A stretch of 9,858 nt of DNA from Opitutia bacterium UBA6410. Lineage in GTDB: Bacteria; Verrucomicrobiota; Verrucomicrobiia; Opitutales; Intestinicryptomonadaceae. Numbering within the stretch: position 1 is the first letter of the stretch; each line of letters opens with the position of its first letter. Shown here piece by piece: positions 1 through 6,203 of the stretch. The translations under genes were made by a program, and so were the position numbers. The DNA is taken from the NCBI GenBank assembly GCA_002437405.1, contig DJPO01000079.1, positions 1 through 9,858 on the forward strand, read 5' to 3'. The notes under the pieces are model-generated. The model saw nothing but the letters and a program-made list of their open reading frames with translations. It did no database searches and was not told where the DNA came from.

Positions 1-8
1 TTTTCCGT

Positions 9-25
9 AGGGGGCAAGACCCCCT
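9..25 (+). terminator. GC hairpin, possible terminator of a plus-strand unit outside the window
   Basis: A 6-bp stem (AGGGGG / CCCCCT) with a 5-nt CAAGA loop is followed on the plus strand by a short T-rich run (CTTTATA). The minus strand after the stem lacks a T run. It could therefore end a plus-strand transcript entering from the left, convergent with the protease gene, or be a bidirectional stop. The gene it would serve is not visible. Confidence 0.4.
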
Positions 26-40
26 CTTTATAGTCAGCGC

Positions 41-63
41 GCAAAATTGCGGAGCAATTTTGC
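41..63. repeat. Inverted repeat just downstream of the protease gene
   Basis: Perfect 10-bp arms GCAAAATTGC and GCAATTTTGC flank a 3-nt GGA loop. It begins 3 nt after the protease stop codon (minus strand, 69-67). No T run follows it on the minus strand, so it is not a textbook intrinsic terminator. It may act as a 3' mRNA-stabilising stem, or be a copy of a dispersed intergenic hairpin. Confidence 0.6.
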
Positions 64-66
64 TGT

Positions 67-1494
67 CTACTTCCGCGACCGCGGGACGTTGTAGCGTTTT
101 AACATGTCTGGCTCAGCAGCCTTTATCCGCTTGGCGTCCAATATCACTTTTTCTTTGCCCTCAAATTGCATTACTATATACCCGTCATTCACGGCGTCTG
201 CCGTAGCCGCCAGCTCGGCGAGGTTTTTGATTTTTTTGCCGTTGAAGGTCTCCAAGATAATACTGTGCATGCCTTGATACCCTACATTCACATCGTCGCC
301 CAAAACCTGCGATAGTACTATAACTTCGGAATCGGCGGACTGCCTGTCCTTGTCTAACATACTCATAAACTCGGGCGGAACGTCGTCGCCGCAGTCTTCC
401 ATGTAGTCCAAGGAAAGTTCGGTGAATACGAATCCGCCGACAATCACATAGCGCGGACGCTTGTCGTAAAGGTGCGGAGTTATCATTCTTTGCTGGGGAA
501 CGAGTTTTATTTTGCAGTCAAATGTTTTACCGTCGCGCAGGACGGACACGTTTATGGTTTCGCCCATTTGCTTGCGGTCGGCGATTGTCCCGAAATCGGC
601 ATTTTCGCCGCGCTCGTTGCGTATGTTGGCGTTGTTCATAATCTTGAAACCGTCTATCGCCGTGATTACGTCGTTGACGCGCAGCGCGGGCTCAGCTTTT
701 ATGAACGGGCTAAGCTCGCAAACAAGCACCCCGCTTTCGCGTCCGCCCATATGCAAACTCGCGCGGGCGTCGGGGTTGGTCAGACACATAATCTGCAAGC
801 CCAAGACGCCGAATCCGTCGATTTTCCCGTCCTCGGCGTCGCGCAAAAAGTGCTTTATGACATCGGAATGAATCATGTAGCCGATTCCGTCGCCCTCGGA
901 ATTCACCTGAAAGGCGATACCCACAACCTTGCCGTCGTAAATAATCGGCCCGCCGCTGTTGCCGGGGTTAATCGCGGCGTCGAGCTGGGCTGCGAGATAA
1001 TATCCGTAAAGCGAATGGGCGTAGCGCACGCACTCTATTCGCGAGACAATCCCCTGAGTTGCGGAGATTTCCGCGCCGCCCATTGGATACCCGACGGCGA
1101 GCACGACACTCTGAATCGGCGGGGTGTCGCCGAGCTGCATTGGCTCGATTCCGTCGAAAAACGACTTGTCGGCAACCTCGAGCAAAGCCAAGTCGCACTC
1201 ATGGTTCACGGCGGCGACTTTGGCGGATACGGGGAAGCCGTCGTTGTTTTTCGAGACCGAAATATAGGTTGCGTCCGCCACATTGTGGGCGTTGGTGAGG
1301 ATTTTATTGTCGGCGATGACAACGCCCGTTCCGCTCGACTGCGTTTGCGGCTTGTTTGCCCACGGGGAAATGAAATCGGGGCGGCAGGCGACGGTTTCGA
1401 TTTTCACGATTGCGGAGAAGTCGCCGTCAGCCGCGGAAAGCGTGCCGCAAAACGGCAAAACTGTCCCCAAGAAAAAATAGACAAAATGCTTCAT
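67..1494 (-). CDS. Exported Deg9-like (S1C/HtrA family) serine protease with PDZ domain
   Basis: Predicted periplasmic trypsin-like endopeptidase of 475 aa, probably acting in protein quality control. Residues 1-21 are a Sec signal peptide (hydrophobic core, likely cleavage near LSA-AD). The protease domain spans about 50-220 and shows the whole triad: His70 in TNAHNV, Asp101 in HECDLALLEV, Ser180 in NPGNSGGP. A PDZ domain follows at about 225-335 (GVLV, VNDVITAIDG). A second PDZ-like domain at about 345-465 (VIVLSQVLGDDVN, FNGKKIKNL) matches the C-terminal arrangement of plant and bacterial Deg9-type proteases rather than DegP. The ATG at 1494 is chosen because AAGGA (1506-1502) lies 7 nt upstream; an in-frame TTG at 1524 would add 10 residues that spoil the signal peptide. 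It is divergent from the exoribonuclease gene. Codon use is more mixed than in the oxidoreductase gene. Confidence 0.92.
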   Translation of the reverse strand: MKHFVYFFLGTVLPFCGTLSAADGDFSAIVKIETVACRPDFISPWANKPQTQSSGTGVVIADNKILTNAHNVADATYISVSKNNDGFPVSAKVAAVNHECDLALLEVADKSFFDGIEPMQLGDTPPIQSVVLAVGYPMGGAEISATQGIVSRIECVRYAHSLYGYYLAAQLDAAINPGNSGGPIIYDGKVVGIAFQVNSEGDGIGYMIHSDVIKHFLRDAEDGKIDGFGVLGLQIMCLTNPDARASLHMGGRESGVLVCELSPFIKAEPALRVNDVITAIDGFKIMNNANIRNERGENADFGTIADRKQMGETINVSVLRDGKTFDCKIKLVPQQRMITPHLYDKRPRYVIVGGFVFTELSLDYMEDCGDDVPPEFMSMLDKDRQSADSEVIVLSQVLGDDVNVGYQGMHSIILETFNGKKIKNLAELAATADAVNDGYIVMQFEGKEKVILDAKRIKAAEPDMLKRYNVPRSRK

Positions 1495-1512
1495 AGAAAA
1501 TTCCTTTTTATG

Positions 1513-1543
1513 TTTACAATGCAAGCTTGCAAAGGCGGGTCAA
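1513..1543 (-). promoter_or_regulatory. Candidate promoter of the protease gene, with a palindrome in the spacer
   Basis: On the minus strand TTGACC (1543-1538) can serve as a -35 box and TGTAAA (1518-1513) as a -10 box, separated by 19 bp. The spacer contains the perfect 12-bp palindrome TGCAAGCTTGCA (1520-1531). The predicted start would be close to the ribosome-binding site at 1506-1502. The -35 is good (5 of 6) and the -10 weaker (4 of 6). The boxes are seen in the sequence; promoter activity and regulation are inferred. Confidence 0.45.
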
Positions 1544-1662
1544 CTCAAAATCGTGCCGCCGATAACCCGCCGACTGCGACAAGCCGTATACTAACAAACC
1601 GCCACAGACTTCGTACGACGCGCCAATACACCGCAAGAAAAAAAATCCCGCGGCGGTTTTGG

Positions 1663-1693
1663 TTGACTTTGCCCGCAATCGCAATGTTATATT
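1663..1693 (+). promoter_or_regulatory. Candidate sigma70-type promoter of the exoribonuclease gene
   Basis: TTGACT (1663-1668) and TATATT (1688-1693) are separated by 19 bp, or 18 bp if TTATAT (1687-1692) is used. The predicted transcript would start near 1700 and have a leader of about 23 nt before the ATG at 1723. This argues against an upstream in-frame ATG at 1684, which would lie before the start of the mRNA. The leader has no purine-rich Shine-Dalgarno sequence. Confidence 0.45.
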
Positions 1694-1722
1694 TTATTTC
1701 GCAATTTATACGAAATTCTCCT

Positions 1723-2784
1723 ATGGAACTGAAAGATTTTTCATCGTTAAAAGGCGCGTTGGAAATCCCCTCCGCCTACAAAACCATTCGCGAAATCTCC
1801 CAACTGTCGGCGGGAACTAAATTTACGGCGGTAGTCAGAATCATCGCAAACCAGCAGAAATTGGACAAAAACAACTCGCCCTACAATATTCTCGAAATGG
1901 GCGACGCTACGGGCAGCTGCGGGAGCGCGGTGTTCTCGCGCAATCCGATATTTCCCGAAATTACGAACATCGCGGCGGGCGACATCGTAAGTATTTCGGG
2001 AACTGCGGGATACTTTAACAATAACTTCCGCCCCGACATCTACGAAATCTATAAAAAGGACGCCGACTTCGCCGAGAGAATGGGCAAGCCGCTCGTGCCC
2101 GTCTCGCCGTACAATCCCGACGAAATGTCCGCCGAGCTAAAATCGCTGATTTCCGAAAATATAAAAGACCGCCACCTGCTCGCGCTCGTCGAAAAAATTC
2201 TGGAGGAAAACGCCGCCGAGTTCCGCGAAAGCACCGCCGCGCTGAAAGTCCACCACAGCTACAAGTACGGGCTTTTGGAGCACACATTGCACGTCGCAAA
2301 GAACGCCGTAGCAATGGCGAAAAACTACCCCAACGTAAACCTGTCGCTCGCAACGGCTGGCGCGGTTTTGCACGACATCGGCAAAATCAAAGAATACGCG
2401 ACGGGTCTTGAAATCGACAAAACGCGCGAGGGCAATTTGCAGACCCACATGGTGCTCGGGTACACACTTGTTCACGACGCCGCGCTGAAGCTCGGGATGC
2501 CCGAAAAGTTGCGGCAGGAAATCGAACACATCATTCTCAGCCACCACGGAAAGCTCGAATACGGAGCGGTCGTGCTCCCGCAAACTCCCGAGGCGATGAT
2601 TGTCCACTCCGCAGACATGGCTGACGCGTTCCTCGGAATGGTAGCCGCCTGCGAACGCAACCGCAATCCGCGCACGGGCGAATTCAGCGACTACATTCCA
2701 GCCTACGGCTGCAACGTGCTTTTGGACAGATTCCCCGAGGGCGGGCAATCCACCCTCCCACGCCAATCTACCCTCCCGCTTTAA
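1723..2784 (+). CDS. yhaM: YhaM-family 3'-5' exoribonuclease (OB-fold plus HD domain)
   Basis: Predicted cytoplasmic nuclease of 353 aa that trims single-stranded RNA or DNA from the 3' end. Residues about 27-110 form an OB-fold nucleic-acid-binding domain. The HD phosphohydrolase domain occupies about 175-305, with metal-binding His187 (LLEHTLHV), His217-Asp218 (AGAVLHDIGK), His274-His275 (LSHHG) and Asp298 (HSADMAD). Layout and motifs match Bacillus YhaM; the protein is somewhat longer than that enzyme (about 314 aa). The frame stays open far upstream across the antisense strand of the protease gene, but family similarity begins only at this ATG. A second ATG at 1684 remains possible. No Shine-Dalgarno is visible. 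The C-terminus ends in a duplicated QSTLP unit encoded by an 18-bp tandem repeat, absent from the family core. Monocistronic by appearance. Confidence 0.88.
   Translation: MELKDFSSLKGALEIPSAYKTIREISQLSAGTKFTAVVRIIANQQKLDKNNSPYNILEMGDATGSCGSAVFSRNPIFPEITNIAAGDIVSISGTAGYFNNNFRPDIYEIYKKDADFAERMGKPLVPVSPYNPDEMSAELKSLISENIKDRHLLALVEKILEENAAEFRESTAALKVHHSYKYGLLEHTLHVAKNAVAMAKNYPNVNLSLATAGAVLHDIGKIKEYATGLEIDKTREGNLQTHMVLGYTLVHDAALKLGMPEKLRQEIEHIILSHHGKLEYGAVVLPQTPEAMIVHSADMADAFLGMVAACERNRNPRTGEFSDYIPAYGCNVLLDRFPEGGQSTLPRQSTLPL
2746..2777 (+). repeat. 18-bp-period tandem repeat in the 3' end of the exoribonuclease gene
   Basis: Two copies of CAATCYACCCTCCC (from 2746 and from 2764) are offset by 18 bp and differ at one base. 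They encode the repeated QSTLP residues at the protein's end. The opposite strand carries four GGG runs in two GGGAGGG blocks separated by 11 nt, a borderline quadruplex pattern. It is likely a late addition to the coding end. Confidence 0.7.
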
Positions 2785-2806
2785 AAAATAGGACAATATA
2801 CTTCAA

Positions 2807-2832
2807 AAATTTGCAAATTTGCTTGCAAATTT
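2807..2832. repeat. AT-rich inverted and direct repeat between yhaM-like and oxidoreductase genes
   Basis: Arms AAATTTGCAA (2807-2816) and TTGCAAATTT (2823-2832) form a 10-bp stem with a 6-nt loop. The unit TTGCAAATTT also occurs as a direct repeat (2811-2820 and 2823-2832), a 12-bp period. On the minus strand the stem continues into a TTTTT run, on the plus strand it does not. It could be a weak transcript end or a protein-binding site. Confidence 0.55.
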
Positions 2833-2859
2833 CCGATTTTCGGAGGAATATTTTCGTAT

Positions 2860-2881
2860 CGCGCGGACAAAAATCCGCGCG
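2860..2881. repeat. GC-rich inverted repeat upstream of the oxidoreductase gene
   Basis: A perfect 8-bp stem (CGCGCGGA / TCCGCGCG) has a 6-nt CAAAAA loop. No T run follows on the plus strand. It lies about 80 bp before the oxidoreductase start and may be a weak terminator for the upstream gene or an operator or leader element of the downstream one. Confidence 0.5.
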
Positions 2882-2952
2882 GCATACTCGGGGGGAGGTT
2901 CGTTTTTTGACGGGGGTTTCTTCGGGTATCGAATTTACTTATTAACAAAATC

Positions 2953-2958
2953 AAAGGA
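2953..2958 (+). promoter_or_regulatory. Ribosome-binding site of the oxidoreductase gene
   Basis: AAAGGA lies 5 nt before the ATG at 2964 and fixes the start. It is one of the few clear Shine-Dalgarno sequences in the window. A TTGACG at 2907-2912 resembles a -35 box, but no well-spaced -10 box follows, so I do not call a promoter here. Confidence 0.7.
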
Positions 2959-2963
2959 AAAAA

Positions 2964-4400
2964 ATGTTGAATCGTAGAAGTTTCCTGAAGGGCTCGATGG
3001 CGGCAAGCGCGTTGATGTTCCTTCCCTCGTGCCAAACATCGAAAGTCAGAAACGCCAACGGCAAACTCAACGTGGCGTTCGTCGGCGTCGGCGGCCGCGG
3101 CGAAAGCGCGGTTGCAAGCCTCGAAAAGCACCCCGACATCGTGAACATAGTCGCGTTCTGCGACGTAATGGACGACACGAAAATCAAGCCGTGGTCGGGC
3201 TACCTCAGCGCGGCGCACTCGTACAAAAAGCACCCCAACGTCCCGAGATTCCGCGACTTCCGCGTTATGCTCGACAAAATGGACAAGGACATCGACGCCG
3301 TTGTCGTCGCCACTCCCGACCACATGCACTACCCGATTGCCTCGTGGGCGATTGCCAAGGGCAAGCACGTCTACTGCGAAAAGCCCCTCACCCGCACAAT
3401 CTGGGAAGCCAACGAACTTAAAAGACTCGCCAAGGAAGCGGGCGTCATCACCCAAATGGGCAACCAAGGCCACACCAACGAAGGCTGGCGCGTAATCCGC
3501 GAATGGTACGACGCAGGTTTGCTCGGCGAAATCAAGGACATCTATATGTGGACGAACCGCCCGATATGGCCTCAGGGCGGACTCACCCCGCCCTCGGGCA
3601 AGGAAAAAATCCCCGCCGAGCTCGACTACAAGCTCTGGCTGGGCGTCGCCCCCTACGTTCCGTACTCCGAACAGATTGTTCCGTTTAACTGGAGAGGTCT
3701 GCGCAACTTCGGCACGGGCGCGGCTGGCGATATGGCGTGCCACTTCTTCGACGTCCCCTACTCCGCCTTCGAACTCGGCTGCCCCGAGACTATCCAAGGC
3801 TCTTCGACTCCGTTCGACGGCTACAACTGGCCCGCGACTTCCAAGGTCGAAATGGTATTCAAGAACAAGCGCGGCTTGGGCGGTAAAATCAACGTCCACT
3901 GGTCGGACTCCGACAAACGCCCGAAGGCAATCGAAAGAGTCGACCCGAGCTTCCTCGTCTCCGACCCCAAGAATCCGTGGCACAACAGCAACGCGACATT
4001 CATCGTAGGCACGAAGGAAACAGTCCTCACCAACGAATACGGAATGAACTCGATGATTTATCCCCGCGAAAGAATGAGGGATTTGGCGAAATCGAAGGCA
4101 TTGCCCGAAAAGAAAATCGCGCGCTCGATTGCCCCCGGCAACCCGCATTTGGAATGGGCGAAGAACTGCATCGCAGGCACTCTCCCGCCCGCGAACTTCG
4201 ACTACGCCGCGCCGTTCACCGAAATGTGCCTGCTCTCGATGATCTCCATCAGCTTCCCCGAAACAAAGCTCGAGTACGACCCGAAGACTATGAGCTTCAA
4301 AAACTGCAAGGAAGCCGACAAGCACCTCAAGAGCCTGTACAATTACAACCCCGAATTCCTGCCGCAAAAACCCTCGTTCTTGGGCAGCATATTCGCGTAA
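2964..4400 (+). CDS. Tat-exported Gfo/Idh/MocA-family oxidoreductase, probable lipoprotein
   Basis: NAD(P)-dependent oxidoreductase of 478 aa, expected to act on a sugar, sugar acid or inositol-type substrate; the exact substrate cannot be read from sequence. The N-terminus has a twin-arginine motif (RRSFLKG, residues 4-10), a hydrophobic stretch, and a lipobox-like LPSC ending at Cys23, so the folded, cofactor-loaded enzyme is probably exported and lipid-anchored. The Rossmann domain starts at about 35 with the nucleotide loop GVGGRG (41-46). CEKP (138-141) carries the conserved lysine, and GDMACHFFD (255-263) is the usual C-domain motif. The start is fixed by AAAGGA upstream. Codons are strongly C-ending (TTC, AAC, GAC, TAC, CTC), suggesting high expression. 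It stands alone between an inverted-repeat region and an intrinsic terminator. This subfamily is abundant in Verrucomicrobia and Planctomycetes. Confidence 0.92.
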   Translation: MLNRRSFLKGSMAASALMFLPSCQTSKVRNANGKLNVAFVGVGGRGESAVASLEKHPDIVNIVAFCDVMDDTKIKPWSGYLSAAHSYKKHPNVPRFRDFRVMLDKMDKDIDAVVVATPDHMHYPIASWAIAKGKHVYCEKPLTRTIWEANELKRLAKEAGVITQMGNQGHTNEGWRVIREWYDAGLLGEIKDIYMWTNRPIWPQGGLTPPSGKEKIPAELDYKLWLGVAPYVPYSEQIVPFNWRGLRNFGTGAAGDMACHFFDVPYSAFELGCPETIQGSSTPFDGYNWPATSKVEMVFKNKRGLGGKINVHWSDSDKRPKAIERVDPSFLVSDPKNPWHNSNATFIVGTKETVLTNEYGMNSMIYPRERMRDLAKSKALPEKKIARSIAPGNPHLEWAKNCIAGTLPPANFDYAAPFTEMCLLSMISISFPETKLEYDPKTMSFKNCKEADKHLKSLYNYNPEFLPQKPSFLGSIFA

Positions 4401-4429
4401 TCCACGCGGCGAAAACCGCAGACAAAAGG

Positions 4430-4460
4430 AGAGCCTCCGATTCGAGAGGCTCTTTTTTTT
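4430..4460 (+). terminator. Rho-independent terminator of the oxidoreductase gene
   Basis: A perfect 8-bp stem AGAGCCTC / GAGGCTCT (4430-4437 and 4446-4453) with an 8-nt loop is followed by a run of eight T. It lies 30 bp after the stop codon. An A-rich run before the stem may extend pairing into the T run. Read on the minus strand, the stem is followed by only CCTTTTG, so it may also act weakly as the end of the convergent TIGR03790 transcript. Confidence 0.9.
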
Positions 4461-4508
4461 GGGGTCTAAGCGGGAACTGGGAAAAATTTTCCGCCCACGC
4501 GTTGCGCC

Positions 4509-6203
4509 CTACTTTTTTCGGGCGTCGGATTCGGGCTTCTTGGCGGATTTCGCCTTTACTGCCGCCGCCTTTGCCTCGCGCGCGGCTTTTTCGGCGGCTC
4601 TCTCGCGCTCGACATCGGAAATGATGTCCGACAAAACGCCGTCAAGTTTTTCGCGACGGTCAAGCGGCTTTGCGACGTCGCACAACGCATATCGAAATTC
4701 TTTTGACTGCGAAAGCGGCACGATGCGCTCGAGCGCACTACGGGCGAGCTTGCGGTCGTCCGCAGAAAGTGGCGTAAGGATTCGGCAAAGCTCGAAAACC
4801 AGAGAGCAATCGGAAATTTTCGAATAAATGTCGCGCGAAATCGCGGTTCTGGCAAATTCCGCCGCCTGCGCGTTGTTTTTCAGCTTTTTCGCAAGCTGCG
4901 AAAGCTTTAAAAGAAGCGCGGCGTCGGGCATTTTGCCGACGTATTTTTTTCCGAAATCGGCGGCGGCTTCGTCGCCCGAAGTTCGGGCAATTAGGTTCAT
5001 TTTGCGGATTACCGAATATTGGGAATATTCGTCCGTTTCGCCCGAATCGATTGCCGCAATCTGCGCGTCGAGCCCCACTTTGAACGGCTTGAACATGGGG
5101 TCGCCGACAAACACGGTCTGCCAGCTCAAAAGCGGGTTTGCGGCAAACGCCGCCTCGCCCGCCGACATCGAAGCAAGCAATCCCGCCATGTAAACCTGCG
5201 GGCGGTGCGTGCCGCCCAAATACGGCTCGTAGACATTCCCGAAAGTCGAGCACACTCCCTGCGCGACAAACGACGGCGTCCACGATTTTTCGCTGCGCAT
5301 ATTTTTTGCGCTAAAAGAATAGATGTGCAGCGCACCCGCGCCGCGCGGAAAGCGGAAACCGCGATCGGCGAAATACCCCTTCGGCTCTTTCGAATACCAG
5401 CCGAAATAAAACGCGGGCGCATCCATTCTTTCGCCGTATCCGAAAAGCGCGCGCGACGGGCTTTCCGAAACATCAAAACCCTCCGCGTCCAAAAGCCGCT
5501 TAGTCTGCTCGAGCCACTCGTCGCCTTCCTTCGTATATTTCGATTTGTCGATATACGCCCTGCCCGCGACGCCCTTCGTTTCCGCCGCGATTGCGTTCTT
5601 TACAAGGTTTTCGGCATCGGCGCGCGTGATGCCGTCAAGGCGCGCAGTCGGAATAACGCCTGTAATCGACGGCAGGCTTCCCCACTTAGATTTGCCGAAA
5701 AGCGGGTTGGCGACGAACCCCGCGAGGGACTTGGACGGAAGAAATCTTGCGGAAAATTCGGAGTCGACGCTCGCGCCGTCCTGAAAGGATTTCGGCGGCT
5801 TGGGCTTTGGCGATTTGGGCGTAATCTGCACGCCCCACGGCACGCCGCGGCAAAAGACGACAAACGAAATATCGTGCGAAACGTATGAATAAATCTCGCG
5901 CCCGTAGGAATCTTTCGACCCGAGTTTAAACGCCTTCACCGCCCCGAGTTCGACAAGCCGCGCCGTCAGCGGATTTTCGATTTTCGCGAAATAGTCGGCT
6001 TTCGAGACTTCCCCCTTTTTGGGCATCGGCAATAAAATAATGTTTTTTAGGGGGACGGAGCGCGCCGAGCAATAGAATTCGGCGAGAGCCACCGAGTCGG
6101 AGTCGTCGGAATTTGCGACGACGTAGACTTTTTCGGGATTGATTTCAGCCCGCGCTGCGGCAAAGAAAAATACCAGCGCGAATATAGAAAAAATTCGTTT
6201 CAT
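4509..6203 (-). CDS. TIGR03790-family exported protein of unknown function
   Basis: Protein of 564 aa whose sequence matches the TIGR03790 family, known from Verrucomicrobia, Planctomycetes, Acidobacteria and related groups and without an assigned function. Residues 1-19 form a Sec signal peptide (likely cleavage after ARA), so it is probably periplasmic or outer-membrane associated. Family-type segments include VYVVANSDDSDSVALAEFYC near the N-terminus, SYVVFCRG-like SFVVFCRGVPWG (113-124), SITGVIPTARLDG (179-191), and the Cys-containing GVCSTFGNVYEPYLGGTHRP and VFVGDPMFKPF motifs (316-375). About 400-530 is helical and repeat-like. The tail (530-564) is rich in Ala, Lys, Glu and Arg and may be a coiled or extended basic segment. 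The ATG at 6203 is preferred over an upstream in-frame start at 6257, because it opens directly on the signal peptide; no good Shine-Dalgarno is present. It is co-directional with the BtuF-like gene but separated by 202 bp. Confidence 0.88.
   Translation of the reverse strand: MKRIFSIFALVFFFAAARAEINPEKVYVVANSDDSDSVALAEFYCSARSVPLKNIILLPMPKKGEVSKADYFAKIENPLTARLVELGAVKAFKLGSKDSYGREIYSYVSHDISFVVFCRGVPWGVQITPKSPKPKPPKSFQDGASVDSEFSARFLPSKSLAGFVANPLFGKSKWGSLPSITGVIPTARLDGITRADAENLVKNAIAAETKGVAGRAYIDKSKYTKEGDEWLEQTKRLLDAEGFDVSESPSRALFGYGERMDAPAFYFGWYSKEPKGYFADRGFRFPRGAGALHIYSFSAKNMRSEKSWTPSFVAQGVCSTFGNVYEPYLGGTHRPQVYMAGLLASMSAGEAAFAANPLLSWQTVFVGDPMFKPFKVGLDAQIAAIDSGETDEYSQYSVIRKMNLIARTSGDEAAADFGKKYVGKMPDAALLLKLSQLAKKLKNNAQAAEFARTAISRDIYSKISDCSLVFELCRILTPLSADDRKLARSALERIVPLSQSKEFRYALCDVAKPLDRREKLDGVLSDIISDVERERAAEKAAREAKAAAVKAKSAKKPESDARKK

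Noticed and set aside
472..1722. Stop-free plus-strand frame across the whole antisense of the protease gene, continuous with the exoribonuclease frame (770 codons in total)
   Set aside because: The protease on the minus strand has an intact signal peptide, triad and PDZ domains, while the plus-strand translation before 1723 has no recognisable domain. It is a shadow that happens to be open; a fusion protein is not supported.
2833..2843. Identical 11-mer CCGATTTTCGG at 2833-2843 and 6207-6217, each shortly before a gene
   Set aside because: It can form only a 4-bp stem, and very similar strings occur inside coding sequence here (for example around 7602), so chance is the simplest explanation.
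2843..2900. Small gene after the GGAGGA at 2843-2848
   Set aside because: No ATG, GTG or TTG start at suitable spacing opens a frame of useful length.
2781..4367. 528-codon minus-strand frame antisense to the oxidoreductase
   Set aside because: It mirrors the strongly biased codons of the real gene, which remove stops from the opposite strand. The translation resembles no family, and there is no ribosome-binding site.
4480..4500. GGGAAAAATTTTCC as a terminator for the TIGR03790 gene
   Set aside because: The palindrome leaves almost no loop and no T run follows on the minus strand.
5019..5888. 289-codon plus-strand frame antisense to the TIGR03790 gene
   Set aside because: Arg- and Ala-rich composition typical of a shadow in GC-rich DNA, with no domain or start signal.
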